From Heloderma charlesbogerti (taxonomy: Eukaryota; Chordata; Lepidosauria; Squamata; Helodermatidae), in the NCBI GenBank assembly GCA_026122225.1, contig JANEZZ010001870.1, forward strand, positions 496,001 through 560,000: 64,000 nucleotides of DNA, given 5' to 3'. This document shows positions 30,251-45,200 of this stretch, piece by piece. Below the pieces are notes generated by a model. The model made no database searches. It was not told where the DNA came from and saw nothing but the letters and a program-made list of their open reading frames with translations. The position numbers and the translations under genes are program-made. Numbering within the stretch: the first letter of the stretch is position 1; every line of letters starts with the position of its first letter.

Positions 30251-33200
30251 ACTAATTTTAGAACGACCTTTGCAAAGCCCTGAGGGGGGCTTTGCGCGGG
30301 GGCTTCCTTGCTGAAGAGCCAGACTGGCATCAGCCCCTCTGTCAACGTAGCCCTACCATCGCAAGCCACTATCCCAACGACCCCCCCCCCATCTGTATAT
30401 GGGGGAAATGTATGTACTACACTCCTCCAAGGAGCTCAGAACAGTGTCATGTGGGTCCCCTCTTTAGTTGTTGCCCCCTTAGGTGTTGAGCGTAGCGAAC
30501 ACGTAGTGACACTCTACCTCAGGGGTGGGGAACCTTTTTTGACCTGAGGGCTGCATTGAGGGAAAGCATGCCAGGGCGATCTGTGGGCCGGGCCACAGCC
30601 CAGAGCGGGTGGACCCATCCCCACTGCTGGCATAGGCGCTCCCCCCTGCTTGGCAGGACACCCCCCCTCGCCTTGCACGCACTATCTTGTCCGTAGCCTT
30701 TCCTATTGGGCAAGCAGCGGCTCCATCAGGGTTTGGGAGCTCCTGTGTCAAGGTGTCTCAGATGTCTTTTGGTGGTGGCTCCAAACCGAATCAGCTCCCC
30801 TTTCCCTTCTCGGAAAGGGGCCCAGATGAGGAGGCGCAGTGGGCTGAAATTAGCCTACTGGCCGTAGGTACCCCACCCCTCCTCTAACCACAACAGTGCA
30901 CTAGGTCTCTGCATTGGCACTGGCAGGGCAACTTTAAAATGTTTTAAGTGAGTTTTTCCCCCAAATCACATTTTTCCTAACAAAAAAGCTTGGTTTTGCT
31001 TATGTTTTTGTGGGGTGTGGGTGTTTGATCCGTGCTATGCGAAAATCCTGTATTTCTATGTGTAGCTCTCAGCCCAGTGGGAGAAAGATGTATCAAAAGG
31101 GACCAGAAGTTCCGTTTCCAGGCAGCCGGGTTGTCATTCTAGACAGGTCCTATTTCTGTGCAAGCCCCAGGCTAGATTCACAGCTTGCTGGAAGGGACCA
31201 CTCTGGTGGCCCCTCAAGGGCTGTATAGTTCTTGGCCAGAGGATCAGGCCTGGCCAGTGGGAGATGGGAGGGAGGGGGATGGAGTCAGTCTGGGCATAGT
31301 GGAGATGCACCCAAGGCAGGAGTCTCTTTGGGAAGGGGAAGGGATCCCCCAGATGGAGTCCTTTTTAATTAGAGCAGATTTTTTTAAATAAGGCTACTTA
31401 AATCTCTAAGGAAAATGAAGTTTCCAGTTGGTACTTCAGATATGATCTACTCAAAGATGCATAGTAATTGGTTGTAAAAGTTGTAGAGAGGGTGATTTAC
31501 AGCTATGTTATTTACGCCCAAGGTCTCATCCAGCCTTCCCCAACTGGGGCCCTCCAGATATTTTGGTCTACATGCCCCATTAGCCCCAGCTACATTAGAG
31601 ATAGTTGTCCAGAACATCTGGAGGACCCTGGTTAGAGAAGGTCTAGTCTGTTTATCAGATATTTAATGGAAAACTAACAACCTAAAATGTTTGCTCATTG
31701 CAGCTCATGTATCTTGTGCATGTCTGTTTAGAGGCAACAAAGGGCCCAGAACTTTCTGGACATAAGGAATAGGGCAGTTTATAATTTATTTGTTTTGAAG
31801 ATGTATTTATATCCTGTCTTTTGATTGGATGATCCTCAAGATAGCTTACAACAGATAGAAATAATACAAAACCACTTCACAAAACCACACAACCCAGCAG
31901 CTGTGAGCTCTAGTCCAGGGGTGGGCAACTTTGGGAGGGCTGGGGGGGACATTTTTGGCACCCAGACCGCTCCACGCAGGCCACCACCCGCCAAGGGCAA
32001 AAAATAGCTGGGTTGCTGCCAAACTTATGCAGCAAACGGCCCCACAGCCCTACTGGGTGCTCTAAGGGCTACATTTAGCTTGTTACCCGAAACAAGCTTT
32101 TAAAGAGGCTAAATTTGGCACTTTTAGGGTTCCTTAGCCTCTACAGGCACCTTTTCTGGGTTAAAAAAATCAATTGCAGGGGACAGTGGAGGCCACACTG
32201 GGAGTGGGCGTGTGTGGCCTGCGTGCTGTGTGTTGCGCAGCCCTGCCCTAGCTGGCGGAGTGGGTTTGTGGTGGGCCCCCCTTCACTCCTGCAGTCCCAG
32301 AGCAGCTTAATTTTCATGACCTGACAAAGGGTGAGAGAGAGTGAACGAGTGTGGAGTGCCGCTCTTCGCTTTCCTGGTCCCCCTGCCGTGCCCTCTTAGC
32401 TGGTGTTCCATGTCCCACCCCATCCCTCCATCAGCCTGCATTCCATGGCTACGGAGTACCCTCAATCCACACTGGGCTGTTTCCCTCCAGGTTTTCTCTT
32501 AAAGTTTTTTTTATACTCCTCCAAGCTCTGGGGTTCCCCCAAGCCTGCTAATACTTCCTTCTTGTGTTTGGGTGGTGCTGTTTTAGTTGCATACTCTTGC
32601 TTGAACATTGGAAATAGAGGGAATGATATTCATAATTTGTAGTCTGAACAAATTGCAGAGCTCATGTAGAAAGGATTAAGCATCTACAACATTTCTCAGG
32701 TGGGCACCCCGGATGACTTCCTTAGTAACCTGCTTGCATCTTAAAGAGCCAGCAGCTTGTTCCCAGTGCCTATGGTGACTGGTCAGGCCCTGCCTCGCAG
32801 GTTCAAGAAACAGTTCTCAATCTTAAGCGGGTATTTTTCTCATGGTCCTCATGGAAAAGCAGCCTTTAGCAGAGCAATCCTATACTCCATTTACACGGGG
32901 GGTGGGGATACGCAATTTCCACGCTGGCGGAACAGCTGCCATGTCGTATATGTCAGGGGTGGGGAACCTCAGGTTTGGGGGCCAAATCCACCCCTGCAGG
33001 GTTCCCCAGATAATCATACCCCCTTCTTCAACCACAAATCATGTGGTTGTTTTCGGGCTTTTGTGCAGTTTTTTCCCCATTGAGAAATGCCTCCTCTTAC
33101 TGGCAGGAAGAGCCTTAAGCGACAATATGCAGCGTGTTGTCGTCTTCCCCCCTCCTTTTGCCTGTGGCCCCGCCCACCACTGGAATGTGGCCCCCATGAA

Positions 33201-36200
33201 CATTTTTGAAGGTGAACCTGCCCGTCGTGCTGGGAGGTTCCCCACCTTGGCATATGTGCTTAGCCTGGAAGGGGGAGACCTATAGCGCAGCATCCCTGCA
33301 AGCATGGCCAAGGCCCACCGGTGGAGAACTGTGCTGGTGATGAGGCCGATACGCTGCCAGCACGCACAGCCGGTGAGCTCGCAACAGCAGGGAGGCGCCC
33401 TTGGTTCACAACCCGGCCTCGTCGCCACGCAGTGGATGCCACCACGCCCTCAGTCCACCAGCCCCAGGGGCGCAGCTAGCAAGGGCCCTGCTGCTGCCAG
33501 CCCCCGGAGACTGTGGCGGGAGCCCCCGATGCCCCTTGCAAGCACAGTTCTGGAGCACAAGGCACAAAGGGGAGGAAGGGAGGCGCTCCCACAGCACAGC
33601 CCCCATGTAGCTCCCTGGGGAGGAGGCCTGGAGAGATCCCACACAACCCTCCTGGGACAGGAGTTCTAGGCCCACTGACAGAGAAAGATTCCCTTGTGTG
33701 CGGTGGATCCTTAATACGAGTAGAGTCTAGGGCAGCCTTCCCATCCTGGTGCCCTGCAGATGTTTTGGATGTCAGCTCCCATCAACCGTGTCCATCATGG
33801 CAAATGGTCAGGAATCCTGGGAGGTAGTCCAAAATACCTGGAGGGCAACAGGCTGGGAGCTGTTGCTCTGGACTGTTCAGTGTTCTTCCTGCATTGTGCT
33901 TTTGGCTTACGAGATCTGTGGCCTGTGAAAGATCATAGCAAGAGGCAATTGGCTGTTGCATGTGTTCAGATTTTAGGAGTCTCTGGTATTTTGGAGGTTA
34001 AACAATCAGCATTGGGGAGCTGGCATCTGTGCATTCCACTCCTGCTTGTAGCAGGGTAGGACATGGCACAAATCAAGGTGAGGCACCCAACAAGCTGCTC
34101 CCGCTGCTCTTGGCCACTCTCCCTCCGCCTACTTCCTCCCTGTCCTGGTTGTGGCTGGACCAGAATGGATAGCTGAGCTCCCGTGCCTCCGGAGGCCCGC
34201 TAAGAATGTCCTCCTCCAGCTCCCATCAGCTCCCACAAGGGCCAGGTGGTGGTGGCGGGCACTCATTGAGCTGTGTGCTTCAGGCCTTTCTGAGCTTGGT
34301 GTACCCTGGTCTCCCTGGGCTGACCCTGTGCCTGTCTTCTTGTAGCTGTCCTGGATAATGAGAGGATGACAGCGGAAGAGATGGATGAGCGGAGGCGTCA
34401 GAATGTGGCCTATGAATATCTCTGCCACCTGGAGGAAGCCAAGAGGTAAGCGGGGGTGCACAAGAGCCTCACTGGCAACTCACGTCATGGCTGCTTTTGA
34501 AATGTTGCAGGAGCCCATCGCTCACCTATGTGCATTTCGCACTAGAAAATGTGTCTGCTGCCGCTACAGACCAATGTTGTTTTATGTATGTCACCATTTC
34601 TGAGATCATGCCGCTTCCACTTGTAGTTCTCAGTTCATTGTTTTCATGGTCCTCTAAACCATGAAACCGTTTAAAACCGTTTAAATTTACCATTCAGACT
34701 CTTTTTCCTCACAGAAACTGTATTTTCATATAATTTAATGCTGCTCTTGAAATAACTAATAATTAAGCACAAATATTCTACACCAAAGATAGCCTTGAAA
34801 GTTTTGTGTAATGTTGTCAGAGTGTGAGGAAGCGATTTGACTGGGGAGAGGGATATACCAGAGCAGGGACCTGTTTGGGTTTGTTTATGGGTTACATTTG
34901 ATCTCTGAAGTGAACTACACAGCTGAGGGAGTAGAGAGGAAATTTAGTACTTTGCCTTTGTAAAACATTAGAATTCTTTTCCTTATAAAACTAATACAAA
35001 ATGCCCTATCAATAAACATACTGTAGATTTGTTGTATTGATAAACTTGGTATGAAGAATCACCTTGATAATACAAACTCACCAAATTCAGAAAACCCAGA
35101 TGAGAAATGGCTTACTGTGGTTTCAAAGTTGTGATTGAAAAGTTAAAATGTTTTAAAGTTACTTTTGGAGACGAGCTGCATGAATAAAATTTGTCACATT
35201 TTTTTCTTTTATTAACAAAGGAAAGGTTCACATTGGTATAATTCAATTCTAGGGTGGAAAAAAAAAGCTTCCGTTTAAGAGAAGAATTAAAACTCCTACC
35301 AATTTGCTCATGCATTAAAAACATAATGTTAAGGTAAACCTTACTGTCCAATGCACTTGCCTTAACTTCCATGTTATGAAAACAGAAAAGACATTGTACA
35401 GTCTAATATGTTCTACTCACTGAGCCTCTATGCACCCACGCTTGCCCTTGGTGTTTCAGTCCCAATCCTCTTCCTCTGCAGATTGGGGGTAAAACAGAAG
35501 CTTGCACCCTTAGAGGTATATGCTTGTAAATTCTAAAGTTTAGATTCTGACAAAACAACAAAACCCTCTTGCAATGCTTCAGCTGGACAGCACAATCTGG
35601 GTGTATAATCAAAAGTTAAATTGGCAAAGTCATTACTCAAGCGTTATCAGATCAGATTTGAGGATTTGCCCTGCACCACTTATACATTCTGAAGGTTTAA
35701 TGCATTAATTTTAAGGAGAGTCAACCTGTTGCAAAGGCCAGTCTAGGCATGTTTACTCATAAATGTGTAAAGTGTGTGGAAACTGAAATGTGGCCAGAAC
35801 GCCTTCAGATGTCTGCTTTTTGGATCATATTTCACTGATCCTGTTCCATCTGCAATGGTTTTCTGTATGTTTCCAGGCGGAATTCAAGGTGCTGGTCATT
35901 ACCTATAAACACCTAAATGGGTTGGGACCGGCATCTCTGGAGGACTGCCTCCTCCCCCATGAGCCTGCCCATCAGTTGCCATGGTCATCAGAGGCCCCGT
36001 TCTGTATTTCACTGCAAAGGGAAGTGCGCCCAGCAGTGACATGGGTGAGGGTGTCGTCAGTGTTGGTACCCCAGTTGTGCCACTCCTTTCCAAGAGAGGT
36101 TAGATTGGCCCCTTTGTTGCTAGCAGTCAAGGTTTTATTACTTCAGGCTTTTAATGGGTTTTAACTCTATGCTAGGTTCACTGGCTGTTTTTGCTTTGGT

Positions 36201-39200
36201 TTGTTTTATGGTGTTTTTAGTGTTCTCAATTTTTATTTTACCAGGAGCCATGTTTTTATTGTTGTGAACTGCCTGGGGGGCTTTTCTGAGGCTGAAAGTC
36301 AACATATAAACGTTGCTATTAAATAAAATAAATATGAGACTTTACCAGTCAACTTCTTTCTCTTGCTGACTTGTGTGCTCCATCTGTCAACCTTGTTTCT
36401 CTCCATAAACTGCGTGTCTTTTAACGTGGGGAGGGCAACATCCTCCTTCCCTCCCACCCAGCAGAGAGCTCTCCTCTAAGGTGCTCCTCGTTATGTTGTT
36501 GGCATGGAGAGTCCAAGGACAGGCACTGCTGCAGGTGGTCCAAGAGGCCCGCCTTGTCTGACTCTCAGATATGGTCCAGCTCCCCTGAGCCTATCAAGAC
36601 CCAGCTCTTTGCATGACAAATGAGCATCCGTGAAGCCAATTGCTGTCTGGGTTTCTCAATGTATTTCCATGCCTGTGCAGATATTCTCTTGCTCTCTTTT
36701 GTCATAGGAACATAGGAAGTGGCCTGATACTGAGGCAGTCCGCTGGTCTATCTAGCCCAGCATTGTGGACACGGACAGTAGCGGCACTCCTGGGTTTCAG
36801 GCAGGAGCTCTTCTCAGCCCTACCTGGAGATGCTGGGGATCGAGCGTGGTACCTTCCGCGCGCAAAGCAGGGGCTACCACTGCATGTGAGCCCTCTGCCT
36901 CCTTTCTTTACTGAGAGCTGAGGAAGTTGTGAGGTTTACTCTAGAGCAAACACACAGGACCAATCAGGACCACTGTGCGGAAAGGTGGGGGAGGCTTACT
37001 CAGCCTCTTGCTTTCTGAAATCCCCCCCTGGTGGGGATTAAAAAAGGAAAAAAGTCTCCCTTGGCAGCAGGCAGGGGAGGGATTTTGGGAAGCAAGTACT
37101 GGGTAAATGCTCCCCTCAGTGTGCCCATCCCAGTCCAGATTGGGAGCCCATGTGCTTACTCTGGAGCAGGGCTGGGCAACTCATGGGTAGTATGTGCCCC
37201 ACCACTAAGCCGCTGAAATGTGGCAGCGTGGTGGTGATGGTGGTGAGAAGCCCCCATTTTAAAGCAGAAATTCACAGTTGGCTACCAAAATTTGGCAGTA
37301 TGGCAGCAGGGGGCTATTTTAAAGCAAAATAGTCTTTTTTCCTGCTGTGACACCACCAGGTTTTGGAGATAAACTGCAGTTTAAAGGGAGGCCTCTTTTC
37401 TGCCACTGCCATGCCACTGACTTTGGGGAGCGGGGACAGGGGTGGACAGGAAGTTGCCTGCCCTTGCTCTAGAATAACGTAAGACGGTGTGCTATGTTCC
37501 TCACTGCAGAGGATGAAAATAGGAGCTGAAAGATCAAGGGAAAGAGTGGATACACGGAGCCTAAGTCGTAAGCAACTGCAGTGTGCAACACCTGCATAGA
37601 CATCATATCTTAAAACCAAAGAGTTTTTTAAATCATGGAATACCCCCATTTTTTTAAAAAAGGAAATGTACTGAACCATGCTTCTTGTAACAGTACCAAC
37701 CTTCATTTAACTCCAAAACACTAAGTAGAATCTTTACATGCATATGTAGCAAGTAACTGGGAAACCTGCACCTCTTGAATTTCTGACTGGACATGTATCA
37801 TACTTGTTGCTGTGTTGAATTTCTGTGTGGAAATTTATTAAATTTATATTCCTTATAAAAATAGAGACATTGGCCCAGCTCGGGCATCTGAACCGGGGCA
37901 ATGCCTCCGTTTTTATAACGGATTTAAAAGAAATCGTGGGTTACCATGAGCAAGGATCAGCTGGCGCTGGCTGCCTCATTGCTTCCGCTGCAAGCAGAAG
38001 CGGCTGAACAGCAGGCAGAACTTCGGCCCGTGGCTTTGTTCGCATCATGCACCATCCAGACTTGTTTCTTGCCCAGAAAGCCAGAGAAAGAGCTTCCAGA
38101 TAATTTGGGGGGAAAATGCCCTTTTAAAAACTGCCTTTCCAAATGCTCAAAATGGTTTGGTAGTAGCTTGATGTGCTAATCCATGGGAAAAAAGGAACAC
38201 GTTTGGATGATAAAATGTTTTCTTTTTGAATTATGAATAAAATGTTTAAGACAAGGCATTCATATGTTGCTACCTGGCCTTAATGTCCCCAAAATGATTT
38301 CCAAAAACTATGTAATTGGAGATGTCTATTCAAGACTACGTACAGTATCTGATCATTACAATTCCTATACATTCATAGAATCATAGAATAGTAGGGTTGG
38401 AAGGGGCCTACAAGGCCATCGAGTCCAACCCCCTGCTCAATGCAGGAATCCAAGTCAGAGCATCCCTGACAGATGGCTGTCCAGCCTCGTCTTGAACGCC
38501 TCCAGTGTGGGAGAGCCCACCACCTCCCTAGGTCATGGGTTCCATTGTCATATTGCTCTGGAAGTTTTTCCTGATGTTCAGCCGGAATCTGGCTTCCTGT
38601 CACTTGAGCCCATGATTCCGTGTCCTGCACTCTGGGATGATTGAGAAGGGATCCTGGTCTTCCTCTCTGTGACAACCTTTCAAGGACTTGAAGAGTGCTA
38701 TCCTATCTCCCCTCACTCTTCTCTTCTCAAGGCTAAACAGGCCCAGTTCTTTCCGTCTCTCTTCATAGGGCTTTGTTTCCAGTCCCCTGACCATCTTTGT
38801 TGCCCTCCTCTGAACCCTCTCCAGCTTGTCTGCATCCTTCTTAAAGTGTGGTGCCCAGAACTGGACACAGTACTCCAGATGAGGCCTAACCAGTGCTGAG
38901 TAGCAGGGAACTAGTACTTCCCGGGATTTGGAAGCGATGCTTCTATGAATGCAGCCCAAACTAGCATTTGCCTTTTTTGCAGCCACATCCCATTGTTGGC
39001 TCACCTTCAGCTTGCGATCGACAACAATTCCAAGATCCTTCTCACTTGTAGTGTTGTTGAGCCACGTATCGCCCATCTTGTAACTGTGCATTTGGTTTCT
39101 TTTTCCTAGGTGCAGAACTTGGCATTGATCCCTATTAAATGTCATTCTGTTGTTTTCTGCCCAGCACTCCAGTCTATCCAGATCTCTTTGCATTTTGTTT

Positions 39201-42200
39201 CTGTCTTCCAAAGTATTAGCTATCCTGCCCAATTTTGTGTCATCCGCAAATTTGATCAGCATTCCCTGCACCTCCTCCTCCAAGTCATTCATAAAAATGT
39301 TGAACGGCACTGGGCCCAGGACTGAGCCCTGCGGTACCCCACTCATGACTTCTCCCCAGTTGGAGAAGGTCCCATTGAGAAGCACTCTTTGAGTCTGATT
39401 CTGTAGCCAACTGTGGATCCACGGGATTGTTGTTTCATCTAGCCCACTTTGAGCTAGTTTGCTCATCATGGGGCACTTTGTCGAAAGCTTTGCTGAAGTC
39501 GGGGTATATGATGTCCACAGCATTCCTGCGGTCTACAAGGGAGGTGACTTGATCAAAAAATGAGATCAGATTTGTCTGGCAGGATTTGTTCTTGACAAAT
39601 CCATGTTGGCTTGGAGTAATCACGGCATTGTTGTCAAGGTGCTTCCAGATGGATTGCTTTATCATCTGCTCCAGAATTTTCCCAGGGATTGATGACTGAC
39701 TGGTCTGTAGTTCCCAGGGTCCTCCTTTTTCCCCTTTTTGAAGATGGGGACAACATTAGCCCTTCTCCAGTCATCTGGCACTTCCCCCGTCCTCCATGAT
39801 TTCTCAAAGAGACAGCAGTTCTGAGAGTTCTTCTGCCAGTTCCTTGGCCCTGGAGATTTGAAGTCATTCAAAGTAATTAGGTGTTCCTTGACCATATGCC
39901 TATCGCTCTCAAGCTGCAATCCTGCCCCTTCAGCCTGTACTTCGCCTTTGCCAGGGGGGGTCATAGACCCTGTTTTGGGAGAAGACTGAGCCAAAGTAGG
40001 AATTGAGCACCTCTGCCTTTTCTTTGTCCTCTGTTATCATTTTGCCATCCTTATTTAATAGCTGAACCACCATTTCTTTCCTCTGCCTTTTACTATGCAC
40101 GTAGCTGAAGAAAGCCTTTTTGTTGCTTTTACCATCCCTTGCTAACCTCAGCTCGTTCATTGAGAACAAGCAGTATAATAGAACTCTCAAATGCTAGGGA
40201 TGCTTGATTCTTTATAGTTAAACATCTTGTGCCTCCGTTTGTCACAAAAATTAAAAACATTTGCAAGTAAATGCAATGAGTAAGTTTGTGATTATTGTCT
40301 GAATGAACTATCCTTTTAAATTTAATAGACTAAGGGCGCAATCCTATGGAGATATGACGCTGACGATTATCCAGTGCAGGACGGTCGGAGCATGAAGGCG
40401 ATCCTCACCTCTGTGCTTCAGCTGCCCTGCATTTTTGGCCAGTTGGGGAGCTTTGGAGTTGGGGAGGGGGGAGGCTGCGCAGCGCATAGGAAGCTGTGTT
40501 AACACAGGTTCAATGGTCTCCTCCCCGCCCCTGGGACTGCCCCCTTTTCCCTGTCTCCATGCTCTTTTTCCAAGCACGGAGACATAACCAGCACAGAGAG
40601 AACCGCACTGGCTATGAGGGGGTGGGGAGTGCAGGTTCTGGGCTCCAAGGTCGGAGCCCTACTTCTGACCTCGGAGCCCAGAAACCGAAAAATCCCATGC
40701 CCCACAGATGCTGTCTAGAGGACGTAGGATTGCTCCCTAAACATGATAATTTTCTGATCAAACCAAGTAGGACATAATACATTCTATGTTCCTAAACTAA
40801 CAAAATGAGTTTAGATCTGTAACGAGTGCTAAAAAATAGTTTATTAATACTTTTCTATTTTCCTCAATATTTCCGTTTTTCTTCGGGGTGGGGATGTTCT
40901 TTTCTATGGCTTCAAAAGTTAAATTTTACAGTTCGCAGTTGTGCGTGGAGCAGAGATGTATTCCTCTTGGCCATCTTTTGTTTCTCTGAGATTTGCAAAA
41001 GCTGCCCATCATCATACAGATGTCCATTGCTGCCTTGTGGCAAAGAGGGGCTCTGACTGATGCAGTGAAGTGAATGCTGTTAATCGTGCTGCCCCGTCCA
41101 GAACTGTTTGGAGGTGTGAACTCTGTCCTGCCCTCCTTCATTGTACCAACAGAATCAGAGGCATAAAGACTAGTGGAAGAGCCTTTGTGGACCTCTGGCC
41201 AGGGCATTTACAATGCAAGTGCTGCGAACGGTCTTCGCATGAAGGTGTTCAGAACAGTGAGGAGGAAGCTGTGCTCTGCCTTCTGTTAAACATGCAGTGA
41301 GGACCTAGGAGCCTCCTCCATCCATGGGTTGTGTGAGCAGGACCCTTGAAGGCTTTAGGAGAGGCTTGCTGCTCTTTCTCAGGGCCAGGCTGGCTGTAGG
41401 GTTTCTCCTCTCCACATCAGGCATGGTCTTGGCTGCCACTTACTCCATGCGTCTGTGCTTCCAATAGTCCACCTCACACAGCAAGTGCTGTGCTCTGTGT
41501 TTATGCAGTCTTCTTCCAGTGTGCAGCTTGATTGGTCCCAAGATCTTTTTGTTGTTGTTGCTTCCTAATATGACAGGAACCGTTGACCCAAGAATGAGAT
41601 GAGGAAGTGACTCATTCTTTCCTCCCATCTTTCTTTCTTTCTTTCTTTCTTTCTTAATTTCTTTCTTTCTTTCCAAGATGCACAGCCTGCAGCCTTGTGA
41701 GAGGCTCTGTGTTTCTACAAATTGCAAAGGTGAGATGACTTCCCACTGAGAAAACAGGGCTTGGCTCTGGTTCTGCATTCGTGGTCACTCTCAGGATAAT
41801 AAGAAATGTTGGTTTGGTCATTTTGGAATAAGGTACTCTTTAGGTTCTCTTCAGATAGCATACAGGGAAGCGTTTTAAAGTGTTTTATACACTGATGGTG
41901 TTTAGATTCCTTAAAATTGCGTGGATCAATAAAGAGATCTCATCCAAATGCTGGAGAAATGGCGGGGAACTTGGTGCGTGCTATCATACGTGGTGGTCCT
42001 GCAGAGCGGCTCAAGATCATTGAACGCAAAGTTTTCACGAACCTGGTACTGTGTTGTATCAACCTGATGGCCCTGCATAATGTTTGTGAAGGTGAGGACA
42101 TCTGCACTCTGTATAGGGAGCCTGTTGGTTATTTCATGTTGGTAGTCAGATTAGAAACCTGAGTGCATTGGAAACAACAGTTGATGCTGAGAATCAGCCA

Positions 42201-45200
42201 AATGGAAGTTGGTCTTCATTAGTTTATGGTCTTCTTTATTGTTATACATGTTCTTGTGCATTCCGCTCCCTACCACACATTCTTTTCTCTTTTATTCTTT
42301 TTTTTTTTTTTAGCTTTTCCCTCTTTGCTTGTGTTGTAATTTTTGAAAAATCAATAGAACTGTTTGTAGAAATGAAATGTTGGTTTGCTGGAGTTTCCTG
42401 TCATGATAGTTCTGCTGCACTACCATCTATGGCAAATTGTACCAGTTTTCAGCTGGTACATAAGAGCCTAAGAAGAGCTGTGCTGGATCAGATCAAAGGC
42501 TTGTCTAATCCAGCATTCTGTTCTCACAGCGGCCAACCAGGTTCCAATGGGAATCCCATAAGTCGGACATGAGCACAATAGAGCCATCCTGCTCATATTC
42601 ACCAGTGGTTGGTGTACATAGACATACTGCTTCTGATACTGGAGGTAGCATATCAGCATCATGAGTAGTAGCCATTGGTAGCCTTCCCCTCCAGGAATAT
42701 GTGTCAGGGTTGGATCTGAGCCCATAGAGTCCCAAAGCAGCTCTGATTCTGAGGAAGAGAGACAATCCGTGGGAGAGGAACCCGCTTGTTTTTCAGAGGT
42801 GCAGCTGGAGGGAGAGCCCCCCCCCTCACATTCCTGGGAGCTACAGTGACCCTGGCATGGTGAGGGAGGGACATCTTGAGCTTCTAGACGCGAGGCGCAG
42901 GCACAGAGACAAGCGAGAGGTTGCGGGCGCTGAGAGGAGGCACTCAGCCCGCTTGGCGCAATGACAACAGCTGCACCCTGATGCCCCACGGGAAAGGGGG
43001 GGAGTCTCTCCTCTTACTCCTTAAGTTCAGAGAGTTGCCGCGCTTTTCTCCAGAGACCACCTGATCCTCCTAACGCTTAAAATCCCTGGTAGGCTGCTCC
43101 TTTGAGTTTTCCACTTAGTCTCAGGCAATTATCATCTGTAAGTGTCATTAGGTTGAATGGAAATAAGCCTTGGAAAAGAGACCTTTTGTCTGCGTGTTGA
43201 TTCTGGCTACTTGAGGATTTCAGAAGGCAGCAGGGGCGCTCCTGACAATATGTTTATTCCCCTTTTAAACCTAAGTTGGTGGCCATCACTACACCTTGTA
43301 GTAGCAAGCTCTGTAGTTTAACTATGTGTTGTGTGATAGATTTGCATTCCCCGCCCCTGCGACAATCCACAGCAAAGCATATTTTTCATTGTAGCTGTCC
43401 TAAAACCTTGTCTCAGGCACTGTGTGTTGTGCTCCTGCATTTGATAATGAATGAAGAAAGGGAGGAACTTTCCCATCAGCTGCTATCTGAAACTTTTAAC
43501 TGGCGATGCCGGGGATTGAACTTTGACCTTCCGCTTGCAAAGCGTGTGCTCCAACGCTGCGCTACGGTGGTAAAGTCATCCACACATGTGTTATTGCCTG
43601 TGTTGGGTGCACCAACCAAGCCAAGGCTTCCACTTCTGTTCATGTGATGATCTGTAGTTAGTCATCTGGGTACAGCATTGTATATATAAACCACTTTGCG
43701 AGCGTATATATCGGGGTGGGCAACGTTTTTGCCCCCTGAGGACTGGATTTGGTGATGGGCGGTGGATCGGGCACCATACCGCATATACACACTCATGCGC
43801 ATATATACTTGTGCATGCACACACGCATGCAAATGCGCACCCTCAGGTATCATGCGTCCTCCCATCTTGGCTCACAGGGATGGGAGGTTAAACCTCCCCT
43901 TCCTGCACACTGGAAGCATTTTGCACCTCCTCCTGCCTATTGGGGTGGGGGGCAGAGAGGCACCCAATTCAGATGGAGACAGCTGTGCACTGCGCCCTCT
44001 TCCCCAGCGCACTCAGACTGCCAACAGTCGGCCGAAGTCCTGGGGGCACGACTGTGCTGGGGGAGAGGCGTCATCCCCGCGTGCTCTCCTCTGCAGCACA
44101 GTTGGGCAACTGGCACCTGCAGCGTGCCACGCAGGAGGCCTCTGAGGGTTATATGCAGGCTCAGGTGTAGTATATGTTCTGGAAGGAGGTGTGAGAATCC
44201 ATTAAATAAATAGAAATAAACATGAGGTGGCAGTGTTGTTTTGTGGGAGTTCCTCCATATCTTGAGGTAACATTTGTGGCAAACTTTGTATATGCAGCAG
44301 AACAGTTAGCAAGGAAATGGGCAATTCCCATTTGCTGCCGTTACCTTTCGAGACTTGCTAGGTGCTCACAGCAAGCTGCTGTGTTGCCAGCTGTGTTGCA
44401 CTGGCTCAGGTGAGGGGTCTGTCTGTCCTACTGATTCGGGGTTCTCGCGCCACCAAGCAGGAGATTTGGTCTGTGCACCTCTGGACAGGTAAGAGACGGA
44501 GGGCACAAGGAGCAATATTCTAGACTGTCTCAGTGTTGCTTAGAGCGTTTTTCTTTTCAGTTTTTTGGACACAAGCTTCCCCTTGTGCTTATCAAAAGTT
44601 CCAAGTTCGTTACAATTCTGAAATTCTCTGCCTCCATCCTGACATGCAGAGCAATGCCTGTGTGGAAATGCCAGACCCTCCCGTAGTCCACCCCCTGCCT
44701 GGAATGCCTGCCTGCTTCCAGGGGCGACTTGGCCAGGCCTGGGGTGGGAGGTGAGAACAGCTGTGTGCACCGGGAGGCTGAACTCGCTTGTGCTCAGATG
44801 CACTAGCAGAAGCCCCGCGATGTCCAAGATGAGCTTGTAAAACAGCAACAGTGGAAAAGATGCTTTGCTGTGGATTGGCGCCTGTCAACATGGCCGCATT
44901 TCCTGCCATGTAGACACGGCACTTGCATTGTGACGCAGGACAGATGCTGCTGCCCGGCATTCTGCAGATGGGGTTGGCAGCCTCTCCTGCAGGGCAGTGT
45001 GACTTGTCAGCTGCTGCTGCTCTTGTCCTCCCGCTCAGTCCCAAGGGGCTTCCAAGTGATACTCCTCCCAGGGAGGAGAGTGGAGACCAAAAGGTGGGGA
45101 GAGGAACCACTCCAGGAAGTGGTGCCTGATAGCATCCAGTCTGGTGCTGGGGTCACTGACCCCCCAGCACCAGTCAATGGACCACAGCACTGCTCATCAC

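Noticed and set aside
28238..30314. Frames up to 373 codons around IQGAP1 exon 1
   Set aside because: They are low-complexity products of high GC with few stop codons. Only the 55-nt exon 1 matches a known protein and splices correctly.
36707..36897. tRNA-Ala gene on the minus strand
   Set aside because: The tRNA-like part is diverged and continues into a SINE body, so it is a retroposon head rather than a tRNA gene.
41917..42162. 81-codon frame starting MRGSIKRSHPNAGEM
   Set aside because: It looks protein-like but I know no family for it and it lies in repeat-rich intron sequence.
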